The notes under the pieces: generated by a model | Told to the model about the DNA's origin: nothing | What the model saw: the letters and a program-made list of their open reading frames with translations, nothing else | Database searches by the model: none | Origin: Spirochaetales bacterium | GTDB taxonomy: Bacteria > Spirochaetota > Spirochaetia > Sphaerochaetales > Sphaerochaetaceae | Direction of reading: 5' to 3' | DNA: 64,000 bases | Assembly: GCA_012519115.1 (NCBI GenBank) | Contig: JAAYQW010000082.1 | Span: 16,219-80,218, forward strand | Program-made: the position numbers and the translations under genes | Shown: in pieces, positions 1 to 8,190 of the stretch | How positions within the stretch are numbered: position 1 is the stretch's first letter | Layout of the letters: each line of letters begins with the position of its first letter

Positions 1-388
1 AATAGTACGTTCCATCTTCAACGCAGTAGCGCCCGGTTCGAGTGGCAATGTCATCTTTCTGAGCGGCGGGCTTCTTGGCTGCAGGTTTTGGTTTTTTAGC
101 CTCTTCAGCTTTCTTGGCCTCTTCGGCTTTTCGCTTGGTTTCTTCCACTTTTTGTTTTTCGGCTAATGCTTTTGCTGCTTGCTTTGCATCATCTTCTTTG
201 GATGTAGCGTCATCTTTCTTTGACCATTCAACAATTACCAAGACAGCAAATGCGATGATCGTAAGGATAATCAAGATTACTTTAGCCGCTACATTGGGGA
301 CAAGAAGAGCAAAGAGAAGGATAAGGATCGCAGCACCAAGGACATAGAGTCGAGCTCGTTTGTGAAAGCGCTCTAACTGTGTTCTCAT
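1..388 (-). CDS. Partial membrane protein with Lys/Glu/Ala-rich tail (C-terminus beyond window)
   Basis: An open frame reads leftwards from ATG at 386-388 to the window edge with no stop, so the gene is truncated by the window. An AGGAGA Shine-Dalgarno lies about 10 bases upstream. The visible 129 residues show a short basic N-terminus (MRTQLERFHKRARLY), a hydrophobic stretch at about residues 16-52 that could be two membrane helices, then a long charged region rich in K, E and A with KKAEEAKK-type repeats (about 55-105), and the start of a further segment (TRTGRYCVEDGTYY). The layout resembles TolA-like or other envelope-spanning linkers, but no family can be assigned. The last residues may begin a small extracytoplasmic domain. 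Real gene: high confidence; function: unknown. Confidence 0.75.
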   Translation of the reverse strand, partial: MRTQLERFHKRARLYVLGAAILILLFALLVPNVAAKVILIILTIIAFAVLVIVEWSKKDDATSKEDDAKQAAKALAEKQKVEETKRKAEEAKKAEEAKKPKPAAKKPAAQKDDIATRTGRYCVEDGTYY

Positions 389-550
389 CGTATTTATTCT
401 CCTATTTCTTGCTTTGTGCTCTAACAGATATAGCACACCTCTTTAAGATAACCAATTAACACCGGAATCTCAAGGCAACTGCTTTCCATTGAGCATATAT
501 CCCAAAAATGGAGCTTTATGGAACAAGAAATGCCTAAATTCTCTCGGTTG

Positions 551-973
551 TCATTCGGTGATCGATAGAGAAAGCAGAAACGGATCCCCCTCGTCGCTTT
601 CCACCCAGACAAGCAAGCCGATAAGCGGCTTCGGGGAAAACACTCTGAAAGGAATTTCTACAAGAGATCCGAGCTTCACCGGCTTGCCGATTTGCAGCTC
701 CGCTGAAGGAAGGTAGTCAGAGAGAAGATGATCGTAGGTATGAACGAACCCCTGCCTCATTCCCTCCGGGATGTAGGTTTCAATCCAAGCGGGTGTATAT
801 GGTTCCTTCAACGCATCGAGGCTCTGCTCTTCGATACTGTTCTCCGTGGGCTCGATGATCTGGCCGATGTAGAAATCCACCGGCAGCTTATAGGAAAACG
901 CCTCCTTCAATGAAGCGGCTCCTATGCTCAAGGCTGATAGCATCACCATAAGAACCGTAAACACCCGTTTCAT
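551..973 (-). CDS. Small exported protein of unknown function
   Basis: A 140-residue protein beginning MKRVFTVLMVMLSALSIGAA, a typical Sec signal peptide, with a strong GGAGG Shine-Dalgarno just upstream of ATG 971-973. The open frame extends further upstream to about 1399, but that extension would run antisense through the larA-like gene and has no ribosome site, so the 973 start is preferred. The mature part is acidic and contains no motif I recognise; the C-terminal half (IPFRVFSPKPLIGLLVWVES) looks like beta strands. It probably lies in the periplasm or at the outer membrane. It is separated from the partial gene at 1-388 by 162 bases with no gene, and is divergent from the racemase homologue. 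Confidence 0.75.
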   Translation of the reverse strand: MKRVFTVLMVMLSALSIGAASLKEAFSYKLPVDFYIGQIIEPTENSIEEQSLDALKEPYTPAWIETYIPEGMRQGFVHTYDHLLSDYLPSAELQIGKPVKLGSLVEIPFRVFSPKPLIGLLVWVESDEGDPFLLSLSITE

Positions 974-1178
974 ACACCCTCCGCATACATTAAACAATCG
1001 CTCTATGCAACAGTTACATTCCCGGAATCTCTTCCACCGAATGTACTGAACATTTCTGAAAGGATTCGGATCTTCAGTGCTGTTGGGAGGGTAAACAGTT
1101 CTACGATTGTTCACTAAACCATGATATAGTTGAATAGGTCGGCATTTGCCCGCCTTCTTTACCAACAAGGAGTCAACT

Positions 1179-2528
1179 ATGCAGGTTACCAACCCGATTG
1201 ATCCCACGAATAAGGAATTACTCCTTCCTGATACAACCGCAGTATGCGCTATGAAAGCTCCACCGGCACTCGCAAACGCTGATGAGGCAATCATGGATGC
1301 GTTGAACAATCCGATTGAAAGTGAAAGTCTGGCAACGATAGCAAAAGCGAAATTGGCAGCCAACAAGGATGCAACGGCCGTCATCGTCATCAGTGACAAT
1401 ACTCGTCCGGTTCCCTATAAAGGTGAAGGGAATATTTTGACACCGATCATTCAAGTCCTCTTCGACGCCGGTTATCAGGCGGACAAGATTGTCATCCTCG
1501 TTTCAACGGGAACTCACCGGCCGATGACCGATGAAGAGCTTGAAGCGATTATCGACCCGCAGGTCTACGAACAAGGCGTCCGAGTGATCAACCATGACTG
1601 TTTAGATGATGATGGATTGACATACCTTGGAAAGACTGAACGCGGAAGCGAAGTATGGATCAACTCCTTGTATATCCAAAGTGATGTGAAGATTCTGACC
1701 GGCTTGGTTGAAAGTCATTTCATGGCAGGAGTCAGCGGAGGACGGAAATCGATTTGCCCCGGTTTGATCAGCGAAACGGGAACCCACCTTTTCCACGGAG
1801 CCGATTTGATGGGTCATCCGGATTCGCGCGATCTCCTTCTCGAGGGAAATCCGGTCCACGAAGAGTCGCTTGCCTTTGCAAAAATGGCGGGATCGGATTT
1901 TATCGTAAACGTGACGTTGGATCATGCGTTCAAGATTACCGGAATCTATGCCGGAGATATGGAAGCCGCTCACTTGGCCGCCTTCGAAATGATTCGTGAT
2001 TATGCAAAAATTCCTATTTCCGCTGAAGCTGATATCGTTGTAACCCATGCAGGGTTTGTCGGCATCAATCACTACCAGAGTGCAAAAGCGGCGTTCGCCG
2101 CTATTGGAGCGATGAAGGAAAACGGATACCTCATCAGTATCGCCAATTTCACCGATAAGAAAGAAATCATCGGATCGGTTAACTATAAGACGGTCCTTTC
2201 CATCCTTGCAAACCATGGCTCAAAGGTATTGGTAAAGCTTCTTCACTCCCCTGATTGGCCATTTACCCCCGATCAGTGGCAGGTGCAAAAGTGGGCTTCC
2301 GTCTTTGACAAAATCCCGCTTGATCACTACTACCACTATGCTCCTCAGATCGAGGCTGGAAAAGAAGCGGGTCTTCCGGGCATTAATGCCGCCACCCTCA
2401 CTGATAAACGGGATTTCACAAGCGTTGTCAATGTGGCCATTGAAGATATCTGCAAGCGCGAAGGGAAGCGCGACCTTACGATTCTCTACCTCAGTGACGG
2501 ACCATATGCAATACCGTATGTGAAATAA
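1179..2528 (+). CDS. LarA-family (DUF2088) nickel-pincer-dependent racemase/epimerase homologue
   Basis: A 449-residue protein of the lactate racemase LarA family. LarA enzymes interconvert the enantiomers of 2-hydroxy acids with a nickel-pincer nucleotide cofactor tethered to a lysine. Visible hallmarks are an N-terminal D-N-T-R-P motif (about residue 70), the central SGGRKSICPG segment (about 185-195) carrying the lysine expected to hold the cofactor, and a following H-x3-H-G segment (about 203-207) supplying a likely nickel-ligand histidine. The start at 1179 is chosen because AAGGAG lies 6 bases upstream; an in-frame ATG 33 bases earlier lacks a ribosome site. The family covers several substrates, so lactate is only one possibility. 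None of the cofactor-synthesis genes (larB, larC, larE) is in this window. Confidence 0.85.
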   Translation: MQVTNPIDPTNKELLLPDTTAVCAMKAPPALANADEAIMDALNNPIESESLATIAKAKLAANKDATAVIVISDNTRPVPYKGEGNILTPIIQVLFDAGYQADKIVILVSTGTHRPMTDEELEAIIDPQVYEQGVRVINHDCLDDDGLTYLGKTERGSEVWINSLYIQSDVKILTGLVESHFMAGVSGGRKSICPGLISETGTHLFHGADLMGHPDSRDLLLEGNPVHEESLAFAKMAGSDFIVNVTLDHAFKITGIYAGDMEAAHLAAFEMIRDYAKIPISAEADIVVTHAGFVGINHYQSAKAAFAAIGAMKENGYLISIANFTDKKEIIGSVNYKTVLSILANHGSKVLVKLLHSPDWPFTPDQWQVQKWASVFDKIPLDHYYHYAPQIEAGKEAGLPGINAATLTDKRDFTSVVNVAIEDICKREGKRDLTILYLSDGPYAIPYVK

Positions 2529-2704
2529 GCCATTGCACCATCCCCGATTCAATCGCGTTGAGAATGTTTTCATTAGCAAGATGAGCCGGTTCAAGAGCGC
2601 TGTCATTCGAACCGGTACAATTTTCGGCAAGGTATTCGTCAATGCAAGCATATTCAGAACTGGGAGTTTACATAAGCTCATTTCATCAAGTACAGTTGCA
2701 CTAT
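2529..2704 (+). promoter_or_regulatory. Intergenic region with promoter reading directly into the HD gene
   Basis: No gene is seen here. A promoter-like pair TTTACA (2667-2672) and TACAGT (2691-2696) with an 18-base spacer ends 8 bases before ATG 2705, so transcription would begin about at the start codon. There is no Shine-Dalgarno. A 7-bp inverted repeat CCGGTTC/GAACCGG (2586-2592 and 2609-2615) with a 16-base loop could be a weak terminator of the upstream gene, but lacks a good T-run. Confidence 0.5.
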
Positions 2705-3961
2705 ATGAGTCTTACGTATAGTCAATTCCTAAGCGATTCCAGCCTTGCCCATGCCCGGACTTTCCGTGATCCGCTTTGGAAAGATATTTCCGTTCCCAAG
2801 TATTTAATAGAGGTGGCTCAGAGCCCAAGCTTCATCAAACTGGGGAGAATCAAGCAGCTGGGCGTTGCATTTCACCTCTACCCCGGGGCGGTTCATACCC
2901 GGCTCAGCCACAGCCTCGGGGTGTTTCACCTCTCTCGCCGGATAATCAGCAGTCTGTTGAGGCGAAATGCGGATGATGGGCTTCTTACAATCGACGGAGT
3001 CCGTCACTTCCTCGCCGCCACCCTCCTCCATGATATCGGACACTTTCCCTTTACCCACAGCCTCAAAGAGCTGCCGCTCAAATCTCATGAGCAATTGGCG
3101 ACGGAACTGATTGAAAACGATCGGATTCTAAGCACTGCATTGAGGAATGCCGCTTTGAATACGAACATCATCAGCGACATCATTGATGAAAAGCGGCCGA
3201 CGACCGATGAGGAGGTGCTCTTGTATCGATCGATCCTAAGCGGAGCGCTCGATCCCGACAAGCTCGACTACCTCAATCGGGATGCGTATTTCGCCGGCGT
3301 TCCCTATGGAATCCAGGATGTCTCCTATATAACCGATCACCTCTGCCTCCACCAGGGAGAACTTGCGATCGGTTTTGAGGCGCTGGGATCGGTTCAGCAT
3401 CTTCTTTTTTCGAAATACCTGATGTATCGCAACGTGTATTGGCATAAAACGGTTCGGAGCGCGACTGCGATGATCAAGCGCTACCTCTATGAAAACCTGA
3501 ACAAGGGGACCCTTGATGAAGAACAGCTGTACGACCTTGATGATGAGAGTTTCTTCCTGCTGAGCCAAATCAAGCGGCCATTCGGGAGTCTGTTGACTCG
3601 TGTTCGAGAAAACAGGTTTTTTAAACCGGTGGTTGAAGAGCTCTATGATGAAAACAACCCAATCCACACCGATGCCCTCAGCCTCAAACAGCGCAGCATG
3701 TATGAAGAACGGATTGAAAAGCGGCTGAACCTGCCAAGCGGATCGATCGTCCTCGATATCCCCGAGCGGGTTTCGTTTGAATCCGATATCCCGGTTGTCC
3801 GTGATCGGACGTTCTTAGGAGCATTTGAGGATATCGACCCCCTCTTCACTCGAAGCAGGGCTCTGGAATTCACCTCATCGCTCAGGACCGTTCGCCTCTT
3901 TGCCGATCCGACTGTCGAATCAAGGATGCTCCTCCGTGCTTGGGAGAGTATTCATGAGTGA
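2705..3961 (+). CDS. HD-superfamily phosphohydrolase (dNTPase-like)
   Basis: A 418-residue HD-domain protein, probably a metal-dependent phosphohydrolase acting on nucleotides. Family features seen are R-L-x-H-S-L-G near residue 65, the H-D pair in LLHDIGHFPFTHS near residue 105, and the later conserved aspartate in LDPDKLDYLNRDA near residue 185. It resembles the YdhJ/dGTPase-like group rather than classical Dgt; the substrate is unknown. ATG 2705 is chosen because the protein then begins close to the family's conserved core and a promoter lies just upstream; no Shine-Dalgarno is visible, so the mRNA may be leaderless. Its end overlaps the start of ttcA by 8 bases, which implies translational coupling. 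Confidence 0.85.
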   Translation: MSLTYSQFLSDSSLAHARTFRDPLWKDISVPKYLIEVAQSPSFIKLGRIKQLGVAFHLYPGAVHTRLSHSLGVFHLSRRIISSLLRRNADDGLLTIDGVRHFLAATLLHDIGHFPFTHSLKELPLKSHEQLATELIENDRILSTALRNAALNTNIISDIIDEKRPTTDEEVLLYRSILSGALDPDKLDYLNRDAYFAGVPYGIQDVSYITDHLCLHQGELAIGFEALGSVQHLLFSKYLMYRNVYWHKTVRSATAMIKRYLYENLNKGTLDEEQLYDLDDESFFLLSQIKRPFGSLLTRVRENRFFKPVVEELYDENNPIHTDALSLKQRSMYEERIEKRLNLPSGSIVLDIPERVSFESDIPVVRDRTFLGAFEDIDPLFTRSRALEFTSSLRTVRLFADPTVESRMLLRAWESIHE

Positions 3962-4706
3962 GAAGCTCCCCTATCAGACGCTTCTTGAAGGCGATCTTCC
4001 CCTGTGGGTGATGCGCTTCGTGAAGGCGACCGGCAGGGCGATCAATCGATATTCGATGATCAGGGACGGAGATACGGTCCTTCTCAGCGCAAGCGGGGGC
4101 AAGGACAGCCTCGCTCTTGCCTTGGCGCTTTCTCTCCGAAAGAAATGGCTTCCGATCGACTATGAGCTCAAGGCCGTTATGATCAACTGGAAGGAACATC
4201 CGATTCCCGAAGAATATCGTGAAAAGCTTGCCGTGTTCTTCACCGATCTGGGGTATACCTTTCATATTTTCGATGAAGAACAATATCCCTCCTCGTTCGG
4301 TGGAGAATTCAACTGTTATTTATGCAGCCGCAACCGTCGACGAATCCTCTTCGATTGGGCGAACAAGGAAGGAATCGTCAAGATCGCGATGGGACATCAC
4401 CTCGACGATCTTGTCGAAACATCCCTGATGAACCTGTGTTTTCGTGGAGCATTTGAAACGATGAAACCCGTCCAGCCGTTTTTCAACGGGAAGATCCAAG
4501 TGATTCGACCGATGATCGAAATCCATGAACGGCAAATCCAACGTCTTTCCGAGAAGTATGACCTTCCGGTCATCAAACCGGTGTGCCCGCATGACCAGAC
4601 CAATATCCGCTCTCAGCTGAAGTCCATCGTCAAGAGCCTGGTGCGCATCGACCCCTTGACCAGAGAACACATCTATAAAGCCCATCACTTTGAGGAAAGT
4701 GTGTAA
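3954..4706 (+). CDS. ttcA: tRNA 2-thiocytidine biosynthesis protein TtcA
   Basis: A 250-residue PP-loop ATPase. TtcA thiolates cytidine 32 of certain tRNAs, using ATP to activate the base and an iron-sulphur cluster to handle the sulphur. Seen here: the PP-loop SGGKDS at about residues 47-52; CYLCSRNRRR at about 121-130 with the C-x2-C pair; and a later single cysteine in PVCPHDQTN near residue 210. That spacing matches the three-cysteine cluster ligation known for TtcA. It starts within the last codons of the HD gene, so the two are probably translated together. A related TtuA-type thiolase is the main alternative. Confidence 0.85.
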   Translation: MSEKLPYQTLLEGDLPLWVMRFVKATGRAINRYSMIRDGDTVLLSASGGKDSLALALALSLRKKWLPIDYELKAVMINWKEHPIPEEYREKLAVFFTDLGYTFHIFDEEQYPSSFGGEFNCYLCSRNRRRILFDWANKEGIVKIAMGHHLDDLVETSLMNLCFRGAFETMKPVQPFFNGKIQVIRPMIEIHERQIQRLSEKYDLPVIKPVCPHDQTNIRSQLKSIVKSLVRIDPLTREHIYKAHHFEESV

Positions 4707-4746
4707 CGACTGTGCAATTTTTCAGTTTAATGATATGGTACACCTG

Positions 4747-6144
4747 ATGGTTGGAAGAGTGAAAAAGCGCTCATTTTTTTTGCCGCTCATCCTGGTTCTG
4801 TTCCTCTTTTCCGTGGGGGCGGAAGAGGTCGCTCAGCCTCCTCAAGAGGAGGTTGATTTTGGTGTGCATAACCACTCCACATCGATCACCATCCTCAATC
4901 CCCTTGATGGATTGGGACAAGGACCCAGTGACGATGCGTTGATTCAGGCAGTCGCCCTCTCCGACGGGTCCTTTGGGTTGGTCGTGAATCCTACGTTGAG
5001 CTTCGGTCCTTTTTCAACTCGCCTGGCATTGACCCTCAAAGGACAATTGACCATAGATCCCTTTGACCTCCACATCGATTTCTCCGATTGGATTCCACCT
5101 GAGCGGAGTGAGGAAGAATCGTCTTTGGAGTATGGACTTCACCTTCTCCGTCACTACAGCCGGTTCATCCAGACCTTTCAATTCGGAAACCCCTACGATC
5201 CGATCTACCTCCGCTATGGCAAGCTCCTCGGGCAGACGCTCGGTGATGGGGCGCTCATCAACGGGTATGTTGACCGCTCCGTCGGATTGCTGACCTCCAA
5301 ACCCGGATTGGACGTGATGATCGACGCTTCATCCTTGACCGGGGTCCAAAGCGGTCTTCACTTTCTCGTCGATGACCTGCTGGAGCCGACGATGAAGGCG
5401 TGGCGAATCTATTCCGCTCCCTTTTTTGAAGACGCCTATCTCTCCCCCATGCAGCTCGGCTTTTCCTATGCGATGGGAAAACGCGTCATCGATGAGCGGG
5501 CAGTCGGACGACACTTCTTCGGCTTGGATATCGCTTATCCGCTTTTGGATGCGAAAAACATAAAAAGCGATCTTTTTATCGATATTCTCGTCCAGGGTTT
5601 CGACAATTCCGCCCCTCAGGAGGGCATTGGGATCCGGAGCGGAATCAATGGTCGGCTCGGGAGGCTGTTTACCTACAATTTTGCTCTCACCGCCCCGATG
5701 TATGGAACCTACTATGCCAGCTTTTTTTCCAATGAATGGGCGATTGAAAACGTACAGCAGCTGATTCTTCCACCCGGATCCTCACGATTCGAATCATTGA
5801 TTTCTCTTGCTTGGCCGAAACAGGAAATCTTCTTCGGAGCGAAAATCGCCAGCGATCTTCATGCCGGAGTGTTTGAAAACACCCGGCTGTTTGCAAATCT
5901 TCGCTTTGACCGCTTTCTCTTCAATGTTCTTTCTCTGGACTTGAGATATGAAAAGCTTTATTCTAACGACAGAGATGTAGGCTTTTTTGATGAACTGATG
6001 ACGTTGCGTATGGTTGATATTCGAGCATTGGCTATCATCAAGGTTAAACCATATGTGATTTCGCTCGGAGTCAGTTTGTCATACGATGAAAATACTCATC
6101 TGACATCGACTATCGACGCTGTGGTGAGGATCGTCCTCCTCTAA
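4747..6144 (+). CDS. Exported protein, probable outer-membrane beta-barrel
   Basis: About 465 residues with a signal peptide (VKKRSFFLPLILVLFLFSVGA) followed by a mature part full of alternating hydrophobic/polar strands and aromatic girdle residues, the pattern of an outer-membrane barrel. It ends in a hydrophobic strand (IDAVVRIVLL). No family is recognised. The start is uncertain: ATG 4747 has no Shine-Dalgarno but a TATGGT box (4734-4739) ends 7 bases before it; ATG 4735 and GTG 4759 are alternatives. The next gene, encoding a FecR-domain protein that also ends in barrel-like strands, follows 21 bases later, so the two probably form one envelope unit ahead of mutL. Confidence 0.75.
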   Translation: MVGRVKKRSFFLPLILVLFLFSVGAEEVAQPPQEEVDFGVHNHSTSITILNPLDGLGQGPSDDALIQAVALSDGSFGLVVNPTLSFGPFSTRLALTLKGQLTIDPFDLHIDFSDWIPPERSEEESSLEYGLHLLRHYSRFIQTFQFGNPYDPIYLRYGKLLGQTLGDGALINGYVDRSVGLLTSKPGLDVMIDASSLTGVQSGLHFLVDDLLEPTMKAWRIYSAPFFEDAYLSPMQLGFSYAMGKRVIDERAVGRHFFGLDIAYPLLDAKNIKSDLFIDILVQGFDNSAPQEGIGIRSGINGRLGRLFTYNFALTAPMYGTYYASFFSNEWAIENVQQLILPPGSSRFESLISLAWPKQEIFFGAKIASDLHAGVFENTRLFANLRFDRFLFNVLSLDLRYEKLYSNDRDVGFFDELMTLRMVDIRALAIIKVKPYVISLGVSLSYDENTHLTSTIDAVVRIVLL

Positions 6145-6165
6145 CCGGAGCGTTTAGGAGAGACC

Positions 6166-8190
6166 ATGAAACGACTAGAGACTTTTATCCTCATCATCCT
6201 GCTCACCCTCATTGCCCCGCTGAACATCTTTGGTCAAGAGTATGTGAGTGTCATTGAAGGAGACCTCGCCTCCTTACGCCTCTACGAGCCCAATGGAAAA
6301 CCAATAGCGATCGGAACGATCGATATCAACGATCTTCAGCTTGGGACGATTCTCGTCAGCGGCGACAAGCCGATCCTTCTGGAAACCAGTCGAGGAGATA
6401 TCAAACTGTTCCCCGACTCCATCCTCATTCTTGATGACGTGCGTGCAACAAGCACTTCGCTTTTACTGATCGATGGATCGGTAACGGCTAAAACGACTCA
6501 AGGCGCTTTGTCGATCATCACTCCGGCGACCCTGTACGAGCTGGACCGCGCCGGAGAAGTGCATATCACTTCGACTCAGAAGGAGGAACGAGTCCGATCG
6601 TTTGACGTCTCGGTACGTGCCACGAACCTGATCACCCACAAGACAACGACGATTGGTGTGCTTGAGGAGCTTGATCTCTCCGATCCCAAACTTGAAAAAC
6701 GATCCCTCGATTCGGCTGAAGCCGCTGTAGGGCGAATCGTCAGACCGGTCCGTATTCCTGCAAAACCCGGCGGAGCTATCCGCTGGATGACGGAATTTGA
6801 ATTCGTCGAAGAGTTAGAAGAGCCGGTACGAGCTCTTCCCGCAAAACCGGTTGTGTTGCCGCCTCATGTCGAAGCATTGCCGGTTGCCAAGGAACCGGTC
6901 ACCAAAACCCGAACGATACTTCGAGACAGTGCGCCTGCTTCCGTTCCATCGAAAGGCGCCTACGGCATCGAAGCGGGATACACCCTCACCTTCCCTTTGA
7001 AAAGCACTTCCCATGTGCCGAGCCACCGGCTTGAAGTGAAGCCGTTCATCTCATACAACTCTCTTGCTCTTCGGCTCAAAGCATATGTCGAAACGGATTC
7101 GTTCACGTCATTTGATACGAACTTCCTGACCATTGATACATCCGCTCTGGGAGTTGCCTCCTACCTCTTCGGCATCGTCGATTATGTGAAGATCGGCTAT
7201 TCGACAAGCCCCTTCTATTTGTTGATTGAAGAGGGCGGATATCCGGGAACTCAGCGCGCCCCCTTCATCGCTCCCACCTTTCCTTCGGGAAAGATGGCAT
7301 TATATAACACGATTTCCATCGGCGGCTTCAAGCTTACCACCAGCTTTGACGACCTGAGATTTACGAACATCATCGATGACAGCGGAAGTCAGCTGGGTTC
7401 GACCGTGTTGGAGTACACCTTTGGCGGATCGTATCCGTTACGAATCGCATTGGGGACCTTGGCGATTTTTGAATCTCAATCCTCCCTCATCTCCAAGACC
7501 GACCTCTTTCCGCTGCTCGAACTCTCCTTCCCGATCATCAATACCCGCCTGACGCAATTTTCGGCTATCCTGTTGGCAAGCAGCTATCTGCCGGTTTACC
7601 CGAGTGTAAAGGTTGAAGAGTTCTTTGATATGAATTCGACCTACTTTTTCCCAAACCACCAGCTTGGCATCGGTCTGACGGTCAACCATGAGCCGTTCAA
7701 CGCTCAGATCATGGCTTCGCTGGCAGGGGGAAAAAACCATTTGCTGCTCTTCAACGATATCGCCGAAGCGCACGACCAGATCGACCATAACGGATTGATC
7801 GATGTGTATGCTTCCGGGACGTGGAAGAGCAAGAACATTACCGCTAATGCGATTCTCAACGTTCCTTTCACCAAGGAGTTCGGTCTTGCGACGGTGAAAG
7901 GAAAAACCCAGAGTGCGGACTTCAGTCAGATCGGTTTCACCTACACCGGGGATGTGTTTCACCTCAGCCTGGGAGCGAGCCGAGTCGGATTCCTTCGGAC
8001 GCTGAAGAGCGCCATCTATGGCGGTTCGATAAAGCCGCTCTTCTACGGCGAATGGGCTTCCTCGTTCCTTGAAGCCGCCTACACCTACAAAATCTTCACC
8101 TTCACCGGACGTCTGAATGTACCGATCACTCTGAACCAGAAGCCTTCCGTCGATATCGGAGTGAAGGTCCGATTTGATGGCATCTTCTAA
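6166..8190 (+). CDS. FecR-domain surface protein with C-terminal barrel-like region
   Basis: A 674-residue exported protein. A signal peptide (MKRLETFILIILLTLIAPLNIFG) is followed at about residues 25-140 by a FecR-like segment (VSVIEGDLASLRL, ILVSGDKPILLETSRGDIKLFPDSILIL), a domain that in other systems mediates sensing or surface attachment. A proline/alanine-rich linker (about 205-265) leads to a long C-terminal region (270-674) of amphipathic strands ending in VDIGVKVRFDGIF, a plausible outer-membrane barrel ending in an aromatic residue. AGGAG precedes ATG 6166. No sigma/anti-sigma gene is adjacent, so this is not a classical FecR anti-sigma factor. Ligand and role are unknown. Confidence 0.8.
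   Translation: MKRLETFILIILLTLIAPLNIFGQEYVSVIEGDLASLRLYEPNGKPIAIGTIDINDLQLGTILVSGDKPILLETSRGDIKLFPDSILILDDVRATSTSLLLIDGSVTAKTTQGALSIITPATLYELDRAGEVHITSTQKEERVRSFDVSVRATNLITHKTTTIGVLEELDLSDPKLEKRSLDSAEAAVGRIVRPVRIPAKPGGAIRWMTEFEFVEELEEPVRALPAKPVVLPPHVEALPVAKEPVTKTRTILRDSAPASVPSKGAYGIEAGYTLTFPLKSTSHVPSHRLEVKPFISYNSLALRLKAYVETDSFTSFDTNFLTIDTSALGVASYLFGIVDYVKIGYSTSPFYLLIEEGGYPGTQRAPFIAPTFPSGKMALYNTISIGGFKLTTSFDDLRFTNIIDDSGSQLGSTVLEYTFGGSYPLRIALGTLAIFESQSSLISKTDLFPLLELSFPIINTRLTQFSAILLASSYLPVYPSVKVEEFFDMNSTYFFPNHQLGIGLTVNHEPFNAQIMASLAGGKNHLLLFNDIAEAHDQIDHNGLIDVYASGTWKSKNITANAILNVPFTKEFGLATVKGKTQSADFSQIGFTYTGDVFHLSLGASRVGFLRTLKSAIYGGSIKPLFYGEWASSFLEAAYTYKIFTFTGRLNVPITLNQKPSVDIGVKVRFDGIF

Noticed and set aside
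974-1399. N-terminal extension of the small exported protein
   Set aside because: It lies antisense to the LarA-family gene, and GGAGG plus a signal peptide support the start at 973.
2586-2615. Hairpin CCGGTTC/GAACCGG as a terminator
   Set aside because: The loop is long and there is no T-run on either side, so it was noted only within the intergenic entry.
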